Shown here piece by piece: positions 57,963-64,000 of a stretch of DNA of 64,000 nt. Under the pieces are notes generated by a model, which searched no databases, was not told the DNA's origin, and was given only the letters and a program-made list of their open reading frames with translations. Source of the DNA: Moorella glycerini. Its GTDB lineage: Bacteria > Bacillota > DSM-521 > Neomoorellales > Neomoorellaceae. Each line of letters begins with the position of its first letter. The stretch's first letter is position 1. A program made the position numbers and the translations under genes. The DNA lies in contig NZ_CP046244.1 of assembly GCF_009735625.1 (NCBI RefSeq), positions 1,240,001-1,304,000 of the forward strand. The letters run 5' to 3'.

Positions 57963-58889
57963 TTATTCCCCTCCCTCGTCTAAGGTTTCTTCAATATACT
58001 CCGGGAAGGGTTCCACCAGCCGCCGGCGCCAGTTACGTACCAGGGGGTACACCCAGATTGCTTTGACCGCAACGGCATATTGATTAAAGGTGTCTTGACG
58101 CCCGCGGCCGGCGGTCTCGCCTATATATATCCAGTTGGCCGCCCGGTAACAGGTACCCTGGTATTCCGGTTCCACAAAGGTTTCTAAAAGAACAGGTTCA
58201 TAGCCGTAACGTTCCCGCCAGTCCACCCTGATCCGGCGGGCCGCCAGGGCAAGAGCGTGACTCGCTAAGTGCGGGATATGGACTTCCGGTAAGATCAAAA
58301 AGCGGTTGTTGTTGACAATCCTGGGCCGGTAACGCCGACGCTCCTCGGCCGTCCAGCCGATCCATTGATCCCTCGCTGCCAGAGCCTTGGCGGCGGCGCC
58401 AAACAACATCGCCCCTACTATCTCCCGGCCATTGGCTCCTTGCACCCGAATCCAATACCGTTGCTGCGCCCCGATGGCACGAACATACCCTAAAGGATGG
58501 TAAGCCGCCATCGTGGCGTTCCAATCTGCCCTTTCTAAAGGGGTGACTGGATCTATGGTAACCGGCGCCACTTCTTGAAGTTTGGCCTCGAGCCGTGTTT
58601 GTATCGCAGTTCCCAGTCGCTCTCCGCCGACTTGGCGCACCTTATTCTTTTGCAGCGGTGGTAAGGTGATGACCCCTTTTTGTTCTAATTCTAGCAGCAG
58701 CTTTCTACAGGCTTCCATCTTTAGCCGCCCATTCGGAGCCTTCCAGGGCAAATTCTCACATATGGTCGCCGCTATTTCTTCTCGGCTTAATCGGGAAAAT
58801 CGCTCTACTGTGTCGCGTATTAAGTTGATATCCGCCTCGGTAAACTCTCTATCCCCAATCCAAAAAGGCACGTCCATCTGAAATTTCAC
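57963..58889 (-). CDS. DUF4338 family protein (DruA-like)
   Basis: 308 residues. LSREEIAATICENLPWKAPN, NGRLKMEACRKLLLELEQKG, YHPLGYVRAIGAQQRYWI and RFLILPEVHIPHLASHAL are characteristic of DUF4338, the family that includes DruA of the Druantia anti-phage system. Here it is the first gene of a transposon with matching inverted repeats, not beside druBCDE. I infer a transposition or target-related role; a defence role cannot be excluded. ATG start at 58889. Confidence 0.8.
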   Translation of the reverse strand: MKFQMDVPFWIGDREFTEADINLIRDTVERFSRLSREEIAATICENLPWKAPNGRLKMEACRKLLLELEQKGVITLPPLQKNKVRQVGGERLGTAIQTRLEAKLQEVAPVTIDPVTPLERADWNATMAAYHPLGYVRAIGAQQRYWIRVQGANGREIVGAMLFGAAAKALAARDQWIGWTAEERRRYRPRIVNNNRFLILPEVHIPHLASHALALAARRIRVDWRERYGYEPVLLETFVEPEYQGTCYRAANWIYIGETAGRGRQDTFNQYAVAVKAIWVYPLVRNWRRRLVEPFPEYIEETLDEGGE

Positions 58890-59003
58890 CTCGCTATTTC
58901 TCCAAGGCTATTTTCTCAGATTGGCTCGTGCCTGTCCAGTCCTATTTGCGATAAAATTTTCTCGGAACCTCTGTTTTATCCAGATGTCGCAAGGCCTTTT
59001 TTG

Positions 59004-59408
59004 TTAATGCGTCAGCACTGTCTTGAAATGGCGGTCGAAGGTGGCGATACGAGGGATGTTGTTAAGCCGCAAAATAGCGGCGCTGGTAGCGTCGGCTAAA
59101 GTTAGGGAATGATCGGAAAACTTCTCCAGGAGCCTACGCGCTTCCTGCAGAATTTCCTTATCGACCCAGATTATTTCGGTAAATCCTTCCTCAACTTGCT
59201 GCTTTATTATATCAAGGAACTGCAGGGCTGCCTTTGTATTTAACTTGCGCATCAGTAAAGTATAAGTTTCAGATAGGATCAAATCAGAGGTGATAAGCAG
59301 GGTGCCTTCGGCTTGTAAGGATAACATCACCTGAGCGGCTTCGTCATGATGCTGGTCGCTCCGGACCAGGTAAGCAAACCATAAACCTGTATCGACAAAT
59401 ACTTTCAT
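59004..59408 (-). CDS. PIN-domain toxin VapC, C-terminus replaced by transposon end
   Basis: 134 residues. VFVDTGLWFAYLVRSD (Asp), LILSETYTLLMRKL (Glu), LADATSAAILRL (Asp) and ATFDRHF (Asp) form a complete PIN site. The last residues TVLTH and the stop lie in the inverted repeat of the DUF4338 element (54629-59020); the native end HFKIMRFSSLP is preserved at 54594-54628. All catalytic residues precede the junction, so the toxin may still work. Start overlaps the antitoxin stop. Confidence 0.88.
   Translation of the reverse strand: MKVFVDTGLWFAYLVRSDQHHDEAAQVMLSLQAEGTLLITSDLILSETYTLLMRKLNTKAALQFLDIIKQQVEEGFTEIIWVDKEILQEARRLLEKFSDHSLTLADATSAAILRLNNIPRIATFDRHFKTVLTH
59021..59029. repeat. right 9-bp target-site duplication of the DUF4338 element
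   Basis: TCTTGAAAT, identical to 54620-54628; within the vapC coding region. Confidence 0.85.
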
Positions 59409-59686
59409 TGATTTGCCTCCGGATACCCCGGGCCATATATTATTTCATCATGCCTTTCGCTGGCTGTAAAGGGGCTCGTTTCGCCAGCAAAAATTCCTAT
59501 CGCCTTCAATACCGGATTCTTTTCCGGAGGTGTATTACGCCGCTTTTCCTGCTCAAGGTACATGATCAGCGCCCGGCGAACGATTTCCGATTCAGAAACC
59601 CTGGCTCGTCGGGACAATTCTTTTAATTCTTTATTCAGGGTAACAGGCACATACAACTGGCGTCTTACCATCTTGATTTGGGGCAT
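59405..59686 (-). CDS. ribbon-helix-helix antitoxin (VapB-like)
   Basis: 93 residues. QIKMVRRQLYVPVTLNKELK, then ELSRRARVSESEIVRRALIM is a ribbon-helix-helix DNA-binding fold; the C-terminal tail likely covers the toxin. It overlaps vapC by 4 bases. The promoter upstream overlaps a perfect dyad, consistent with autorepression. Confidence 0.85.
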   Translation of the reverse strand: MPQIKMVRRQLYVPVTLNKELKELSRRARVSESEIVRRALIMYLEQEKRRNTPPEKNPVLKAIGIFAGETSPFTASERHDEIIYGPGYPEANQ

Positions 59687-59711
59687 ATGAATTTACCTCC
59701 TTCTCAGTATC

Positions 59712-59754
59712 ATTATAGTATAATGGTGTATAGTGGGCAAGTATTATACACCAT
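59712..59754 (-). promoter_or_regulatory. vapBC promoter and operator
   Basis: On minus, TTGCCC (59740-59735) and TATAAT (59717-59712) are spaced 17 bases. Perfect 10-bp arms ATGGTGTATA (59723-59732) and TATACACCAT (59745-59754) overlap the spacer and the upstream flank. Fits RHH autorepression. Confidence 0.7.
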
Positions 59755-59786
59755 CTAAATACTTGTAGTGGCAATGTTGGATAGAG

Positions 59787-59792
59787 CTTTAT
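59787..59792. repeat. left target-site duplication (CTTTAT) of the TniAB-like element
   Basis: CTTTAT, also at 63121-63126 across the element. A 5-bp duplication plus one chance match is also possible. Confidence 0.7.
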
Positions 59793-59916
59793 TGTCATTT
59801 AGCACACTATCATCCTTAAAACTAGTCCTAACTTTATCAATTTAAAATATCGAGATAACATGTAACAGTTCCCCCAAAGTGATATAATTTTAGCAAATTA
59901 TTCTGGGGGGCTGTTT

Positions 59917-60447
59917 ATGCAACTGGTATACAATTTCGGTATTTCCCTGGAGGATTATGCTGCCCGGGGTAAGAAAAATGAGTTTCCCGTCATAGAGTCT
60001 TGCCCTATCTGTATGGCCCGGCAGGCTCTAAAGCGGCATGGTTTTTACTGGCGTAATGCCGGTAGTGACTCGGAAAAGTGGCTACAGCTGCCCATCTGCC
60101 GCTTTTGGTGCCGCTCCTGCCGGCACACCTTCTCTCTTTTGCCTTCCTTTCTCCTGCCGTATTACCAGTATTCCCTTAAGTTCATTCTGGACTGTCTCAT
60201 ATATTTCTTCTCCAAGGCCCGCCTCCTTATTTACTACCAGCTGCTCCAGTTCTACCGCCGCCGTTGGGCGAAGAACATGAATTGCATCCAGGCCTTCTTC
60301 CGGGAGCAGGGTTACCAGGAAATAATCCCGCCGGAATTTAAACAAAGGGCCATAAAATTGCTGGAAATGATTGCCGCGTTCCCCAACGCCGAAACCTTTT
60401 CCCAAAGGTTCCATAATCATTTCCGGCGCAATTTTATGGCTAATTAA
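59917..60447 (+). CDS. DUF6431-type zinc-ribbon protein
   Basis: 176 residues. Two cysteine pairs (CPICMARQ and CRSCRHTF) form a probable zinc ribbon; a helical C-terminal half follows (YQYSLKFILDCLIYFFSKAR). This fits DUF6431, found in mobile-element contexts. Role unknown; by position it could be a DNA-binding or targeting subunit. ATG after GGGGGG. Confidence 0.75.
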   Translation: MQLVYNFGISLEDYAARGKKNEFPVIESCPICMARQALKRHGFYWRNAGSDSEKWLQLPICRFWCRSCRHTFSLLPSFLLPYYQYSLKFILDCLIYFFSKARLLIYYQLLQFYRRRWAKNMNCIQAFFREQGYQEIIPPEFKQRAIKLLEMIAAFPNAETFSQRFHNHFRRNFMAN

Positions 60448-60529
60448 TTTTACCATGCTTTCCCCGGTTCCGTAAAGCCTCCCTGCTACATTAGCCACCA
60501 CACACCTTTTGCCTGTCCTGGGGGACAGG

Positions 60530-60570
60530 TTAAGGTTAAACTGGTAAATGACCGGACCGGTTAACCTTAA
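60530..60570 (+). promoter_or_regulatory. large inverted repeat before the integrase gene
   Basis: TTAAGGTTAA (60530-60539) and TTAACCTTAA (60561-60570) pair perfectly with an inner CTGGT/ACCGG helix. It ends about 10 bases before the integrase ribosome-binding site. Just upstream, CCTGTC/GGACAGG forms another hairpin. Candidate operator or attenuator limiting integrase expression. Confidence 0.5.
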
Positions 60571-60589
60571 ATCCTGGGGAGGGGTTGTG

Positions 60590-61846
60590 ATGGACGAGAA
60601 GGACCGGGAAAATATCGCTCTTTTTCGCTTTAGCTTGATTGCGCCGTTGTTGCAGGGTCAGGTAGCCAGCAGGAAGGCCTACCTGGAGAGTATTACGGCC
60701 AGACCCCATGAAGTACCGTATTATGGCCTCTGCGACTATAGCCCCCAGACCATTGCCAGCTGGCTCAGGGATTACCGCCGCGAGGGGTTTGAGGGGTTAA
60801 AACCGAAAAGGCGTTCTGACCGGGGAAGGCCGCGGGCCTTATCCCCGGAGTTACAGGAGCAACTCCTGGCCCTGCGCCAGGAGGAGCGTTCCTGTCCGGC
60901 TTCTGTCTTTTATGAACAACTGGTGGCTAAAGGTGTTATTTTACCGGACGCCGTTTCTTACGCTACCATTTACCGTTTCCTGAAATCCAGGGGGCTTTTA
61001 GGCCGGGAGATGCGGCGGGAGCCGGAACGGAAACGCTTTGCCTATGATACGGTGAATACCCTCTGGCAGGGGGATGTGGCGGCCGGGCCTTACCTTCGCG
61101 TTGGCAACAAAAAGGTGGCTACTTTCCTCTTTGCTTTTATCGATGATTGTTCCCGCCTGGTGACTTTTGCCCAGTTTTTTACTTCCGAGAAGTTTGAGTC
61201 TTTGAAGGTGGTCTTCAAGGAGGCTATCTTACGCCGGGGCATTCCGCAGATGGTCTACGTGGATAATGGTAAAATCTATCGTTCGGAGCAGCTGCAGCTG
61301 GCCTGCGCGGCCCTGGGGATAGCCTTGATCAATACTAAACCCTATGACCCGCAGAGCAAGGGTAAGATCGAAAGGTTCTTCTTGACCGTCAGGCAGCGTT
61401 TCTTGCCCCTGGTTAAAGATGAACACCTTAAATCTCTGGATAACTTGAACCGCTCTTTCTGGCAGTGGCTGGAGGAAGATTATCACCGCCAGGTCCACAG
61501 TGCTTTGGGTATGAGCCCCCTGGATAAGTTTATGTCCCAGTTCAGCCAGGTTAAGATGGTGAGCGACCCGGCTGTTCTGGAGCCGCTTTTTTTCAAGCGG
61601 GAGGAACGGCGGGTACATCATGATGCTACTATCTCCATTAACAAGCGCCTTTTTGAGGTGCCGCCTCAATTTATCGGCAACCGGGTGGAGGTGCGCTTTG
61701 ACCCGGAAAAACTGGAGCGGGTCTTGATTTTTGTGGCCGGTAAAGAGGTGGCGGTGGCACAGCCGGTGGCGCTCAGTGTTAACGCCCGGGCAAAGCGGGA
61801 GAGCAAACTTTCTTTTGCCAGCTTACAGGGAGGGGGCCAAAACTAG
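60590..61846 (+). CDS. DDE integrase/transposase (TniA-like, rve fold)
   Basis: 418 residues from ATG 60590 after GGGGAGGGG. N-terminal HTH (YYGLCDYSPQTIASWLRDYR, REGFEGLKPKRRSDRGRPRA), integrase core with TLWQGDVAAGP (Asp), QMVYVDNGKIYRSEQ (Asp) and QSKGKIERFFLTVRQRFLPL (Glu), and a C-terminal beta-barrel (about 335-400, Mu-transposase C type). Catalyses strand transfer for the element. Its stop is one base before the ATPase start. Confidence 0.9.
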   Translation: MDEKDRENIALFRFSLIAPLLQGQVASRKAYLESITARPHEVPYYGLCDYSPQTIASWLRDYRREGFEGLKPKRRSDRGRPRALSPELQEQLLALRQEERSCPASVFYEQLVAKGVILPDAVSYATIYRFLKSRGLLGREMRREPERKRFAYDTVNTLWQGDVAAGPYLRVGNKKVATFLFAFIDDCSRLVTFAQFFTSEKFESLKVVFKEAILRRGIPQMVYVDNGKIYRSEQLQLACAALGIALINTKPYDPQSKGKIERFFLTVRQRFLPLVKDEHLKSLDNLNRSFWQWLEEDYHRQVHSALGMSPLDKFMSQFSQVKMVSDPAVLEPLFFKREERRVHHDATISINKRLFEVPPQFIGNRVEVRFDPEKLERVLIFVAGKEVAVAQPVALSVNARAKRESKLSFASLQGGGQN

Positions 61847-61847
61847 A

Positions 61848-62648
61848 ATGTACCAGGCTTTTTATGGCTTAAAAGGGGCTCCTTTTGGCAAGGAGCTAAA
61901 ACCCCAGGATGCCTTCCTTTCCTGCAGTTTAAAAGAAACGAGGGCCCGGCTGGAGTATTTATCCCGCGTCCGGGGCATGGGGGTCCTGGTGGGGGAACCG
62001 GGAGCCGGTAAGACCTTTGCCTTGCGGGTCTTTTGTGCTAATTTAAACCCGGCCCTCTTTAAGGTTATTTATTTGCCCCTGGCCACAGGGACGGTCATGG
62101 ATTTTTACCGCGGTTTGGCCCGGGGCCTGGGGGAAGAACCGTCTTTCCGCAAGATTGACCTTTTTCACCAGATCCAGCAGGCGGTCCAGGTGTTCTTCCG
62201 GGATAAAAAGATTACGCCCGTCTTCATCCTGGATGAGATGCACCTGGCTAACCCCAAATTCCTGCTGGACCTGGCCCTGCTCTTTAATTTCGCCATGGAC
62301 GCCTTTAATCCTTTTATCCTGGTCCTGGCCGGCTTGCCTTTTTTGTTGAGCCGCTTGGAGTTGAACCAGACCCAGTCTCTGGCCCAACGCCTGGTGGTTC
62401 GCTTCCAGGTGGAACCTTTAAACCGTGAGGAGGTGGGCGCCTACCTGGAGCACCATTTATCCCTGGTGGGGGCTACCAGGCCTTTATTTGAGCCGCCTGC
62501 CGTCGAGGCCATCGCTTCTCGCTCCCGCGGCTGGCCGCGCCTGGTGAACAACCTGGCCCTGACTTCCCTCCTCTGGGGCGCCCAGCTTAAAGCCCAGCTG
62601 ATTAGTGCTGATGTGGTCCGCCAGGCAGCTGCCGAAATTGGCCTCTAA
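61848..62648 (+). CDS. AAA+ ATPase (TniB/ExeA-like) of the transposon
   Basis: 266 residues. MYQAFYGLKGAPFGKELKPQ at the start is ExeA/TniB-like; Walker A GEPGAGKTF (residues 49-57), Walker B PVFILDEMHLAN. Resembles TniB, TnsC and the IS21 IstB type of target-selecting ATPase. ATG 61848; the longer frame starting at 61731 is inside the integrase and unlikely. Confidence 0.88.
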   Translation: MYQAFYGLKGAPFGKELKPQDAFLSCSLKETRARLEYLSRVRGMGVLVGEPGAGKTFALRVFCANLNPALFKVIYLPLATGTVMDFYRGLARGLGEEPSFRKIDLFHQIQQAVQVFFRDKKITPVFILDEMHLANPKFLLDLALLFNFAMDAFNPFILVLAGLPFLLSRLELNQTQSLAQRLVVRFQVEPLNREEVGAYLEHHLSLVGATRPLFEPPAVEAIASRSRGWPRLVNNLALTSLLWGAQLKAQLISADVVRQAAAEIGL

Positions 62649-62659
62649 GGGTGGTGGCT

Positions 62660-62962
62660 ATGCTTAAGCTTGCTTCCCCCAGAGACGTGGAAAGTCTCCT
62701 GGAGATCCTGGCTTTCGTCCTCTGGGCGAATACTTCTGGTTCCTACGGTGAGGAATTGGAACGCCCGGTATTGGATTTCGCCCGCGACCTTTACGCTGAA
62801 TTGCTAAAATACCTGGAGTCTTTCTATACCGCCCGCGAGGAACCCCATTATTACAGCTTTATTTGCCAGTTGCAACTGGAACAAGGATTTGATTTCCAGA
62901 GAAAACGCCTGGCTGCCCTTGATAAAAAATTGGCGGAACGGTTCAAGGCCCCTTCTTTTTAG
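62660..62962 (+). CDS. small helical protein of the transposon, function unknown
   Basis: 100 residues from ATG 62660, mostly helical, with acidic and aromatic residues: LASPRDVESLLEILAFVLWA and YSFICQLQLEQGFDFQRKRL. I do not recognise a family. 11 bases after the ATPase stop, so same operon. By position it could be a TniQ-like accessory, but no zinc motif is visible. Followed by a terminator. Confidence 0.7.
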   Translation: MLKLASPRDVESLLEILAFVLWANTSGSYGEELERPVLDFARDLYAELLKYLESFYTAREEPHYYSFICQLQLEQGFDFQRKRLAALDKKLAERFKAPSF

Positions 62963-62985
62963 GCCGCGTTGAGCGGCTTTTTTCT
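62963..62985 (+). terminator. intrinsic terminator of the transposon operon
   Basis: GCCGC-GTTGA-GCGGC followed by TTTTTTC, directly after the stop of the small gene. The remaining right end (62986-63106) is non-coding with TTGCACATTAGCACAAT-like subterminal repeats on minus. Confidence 0.85.
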
Positions 62986-63120
62986 TTGTGGCTTTTATTG
63001 TGCTAATGTGCAATTCCTGAGAATTTGGGGTGCTGTAATTTGATAATCTTGCAGTTTGTGCCGGCGGCGTGAGTTACTTTAATTTGAAAAACGGTGGTTA
63101 ATTTAATGTGCTAAATGACA

Positions 63121-63126
63121 CTTTAT
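63121..63126. repeat. right target-site duplication (CTTTAT) of the TniAB-like element
   Basis: CTTTAT, matching 59787-59792. Confidence 0.7.
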
Positions 63127-63189
63127 CACAGTCACAGGATCTTTCTGGGACTTATTTGTCCTGTCAATTGCAAGACATGAAGATTGATT

Positions 63190-63216
63190 AAGGCAGCCGG
63201 TAATGGTTGCCTTTTT
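63190..63216 (+). terminator. intrinsic terminator upstream of the DeoR-type gene
   Basis: AAGGCAGCC-GGTAAT-GGTTGCCTT followed by TTT. Probably the end of a transcription unit whose gene was displaced by the transposon. Confidence 0.75.
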
Positions 63217-63252
63217 AACTATTAAGTTACGATTTTTTTCGTTAAAATGATC

Positions 63253-63281
63253 TTGACATCAAAAGTAAATAATCGTAAACT
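63253..63281 (+). promoter_or_regulatory. promoter of the DeoR-type regulator gene
   Basis: TTGACA at 63253-63258, 17-base spacer, TAAACT at 63276-63281. The leader to the start codon is about 40 bases. Confidence 0.65.
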
Positions 63282-63325
63282 ATAAGCGAAGAAAATGAAA
63301 AAATATGAAAGGTATAAAGCAATAT

Positions 63326-64000
63326 ATGTTCGCAAGCGAACGCAAACAAAAGATAATAGAAATCCTGGAACATACACCGGCAGTGAGAGTAGCGGAATTA
63401 AGCGAGCTCTTTCAAGTTTCCGAAGTAACCATCCGACGTGATCTCCAGGAATTAGAAGCGGCCGGCCTCCTGAAACGTACCCACGGCGGTGCCGTGAGCA
63501 TTACCACGGCTTCCTTTGAACCAACTCTTATAGAGAAAGAAGAAGAACACCTGGAAGAGAAAAAGGCCATCGCGCGGGCCGCCCTGGATTTGATTGCTGA
63601 CGGCGATACTATTTTACTGGATGCCGGTTCCACCACCTTACAGCTGGCCCGCTTGCTGAAGGCGAATAAAAAACAGGCCCTCACAGTGGTGACCAACGCC
63701 CTCAATGTAGCCTGGGAACTGGCCTTCGTTGAAGCCATCGATTTAATTCTCACCGGCGGCCACCTGCGTCACCGCACCCTTTCTTCCGTCGGTCCCATTG
63801 CCGACAATACCCTGCTGGGTTTATACGTCGATAAAGTGTTCCTGGCTACCAATAGCTTAGATGTCGAGCGGGGCCTGACTACGCCCAATATCTACGAGGC
63901 GCAGACCAAACAGAATATGGTCAAAGCTGGCCGCGAGGTTATTGTCCTGGCCGACCACAGCAAGTTCGGCCGCACCTCACTGGGATTTGTTTGCCCCATA
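63326..64000 (+). CDS. DeoR-family transcriptional regulator, partial (3' end outside window)
   Basis: 225 codons to the window edge. N-terminal HTH: FASERKQKIIEILEHTPAVR, then VAELSELFQVSEVTIRRDLQ and LEAAGLLKRTHGGAV, the DeoR motif. The sugar-phosphate sensor domain begins near LLDAGSTTLQLARLL and includes LTGGHLR and ILADHSKFGR. Controls a sugar or polyol operon, likely just downstream. ATG 63326 preferred; an in-frame ATG at 63305 is possible. Confidence 0.92.
   Translation, partial: MFASERKQKIIEILEHTPAVRVAELSELFQVSEVTIRRDLQELEAAGLLKRTHGGAVSITTASFEPTLIEKEEEHLEEKKAIARAALDLIADGDTILLDAGSTTLQLARLLKANKKQALTVVTNALNVAWELAFVEAIDLILTGGHLRHRTLSSVGPIADNTLLGLYVDKVFLATNSLDVERGLTTPNIYEAQTKQNMVKAGREVIVLADHSKFGRTSLGFVCPI
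63327..63342. promoter_or_regulatory. candidate DeoR-type operator overlapping the start codon
   Basis: GTTCGC-AA-GCGAAC (63328-63341) is a perfect palindrome in the context ATGTTCG....CGAAC, resembling GlpR-type DeoR-family operators. Its position over the start suggests autorepression. It also encodes the conserved FASER start of the protein, so part of the symmetry could be coincidental. Confidence 0.4.

Larger units (their letters stand above)
54629..59020 (-). mobile_element. IS4-like two-gene element with DUF4338 (DruA-like) passenger, interrupted by IS1380
   Basis: Perfect 14-bp terminal inverted repeats CAGTGCTGACGCAT (54629-54642 and, inverted, 59007-59020), extended by AAC two positions later, flanked by 9-bp direct repeats TCTTGAAAT. 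Inside on minus are a DUF4338 gene and, 3 bases on, a DDE transposase split by IS1380. Without the IS1380 and one copy of its 5-bp duplication the element is 2692 bp. It landed in the 3' end of a vapC. 54643-54841 is non-coding. Confidence 0.85.
59793..63120 (+). mobile_element. TniA/TniB-like four-gene transposon with DUF6431 gene
   Basis: 3328 bp. Inverted ends TGTCATTTAGCACA (59793-59806) and its complement TGTGCTAAATGACA (63107-63120), 14 bp perfect, TGT...ACA termini. Flanked by CTTTAT duplications. Genes in order: DUF6431 zinc-ribbon protein, DDE integrase, AAA ATPase, small helical protein. Subterminal TTATCAAWTTA and GCACA motifs recur near both ends. Integrase plus ATPase, TG...CA ends and a 5-6 bp duplication match the Tn7/Tn5053/Mu group. 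Confidence 0.85.

Overview
The window comes from a spore-forming, anaerobic-type, moderately GC-rich Firmicute. Gene content and order look like Moorella (thermophilic acetogen group, class Clostridia); that genus call is inference from familiarity, not from a database match. Supporting content: sporulation genes (yyaC, a GerMN lipoprotein, a YidC/SpoIIIJ-type insertase), selenocysteine machinery (tRNA-Sec, selA, selB), nickel-pincer cofactor genes (larE, larC), and frequent GTG/TTG starts.

The window spans the chromosome origin. Left of about 41.1 kb nearly all housekeeping genes run on the minus strand; right of it they run on the plus strand. The switch is at rpmH|dnaA, with DnaA-box-like sites on both sides of dnaA. 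Left arm: ispD (partial), PIN-TRAM, carD, radA, PHP; histidine kinase and HD-GYP; a liv branched-chain amino acid ABC operon; selB-selA; hsp20; envelope and sporulation genes (GerMN, YkvI, yyaC, bactofilin, M23, DUF4446); larEC; then parB-parA-rsmG-mnmG-mnmE-khpB-yidC-yidD-rnpA-rpmH. A perfect parS lies inside the 3' end of parB. Right arm: dnaA-dnaN-S4-recF-remB-gyrB-gyrA, pdxST, and a GH15-like hydrolase.

Accessory DNA sits at 22.7-24.7 kb (an IS110 element with a bridge-RNA-like leader), 29.9-32.5 kb (an IS607 element with a frameshifted tnpB and an omega-RNA-like tail) and 53-63.2 kb. In the last block three elements could be delimited by inverted repeats and target duplications: (i) an IS4-like two-gene element carrying a DruA-like DUF4338 gene, inserted in the 3' end of a vapC; (ii) an IS1380 element nested in its transposase; (iii) a TniA/TniB-like four-gene transposon with TGT...ACA ends. 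The block also holds two PIN-type toxin-antitoxin pairs.

The least expected signals are non-coding. A 254-nt repeat occurs in two full copies (24460-24713 minus, 32569-32822 plus), closed by a 16-bp helix whose sequence differs between copies while pairing is kept, plus a truncated third copy between recF and remB. It looks like a dispersed structured RNA, possibly a stand-alone OMEGA/HEARO-type RNA. A second candidate structured RNA of about 470 nt, ending in a strong terminator, lies at 4470-4942.
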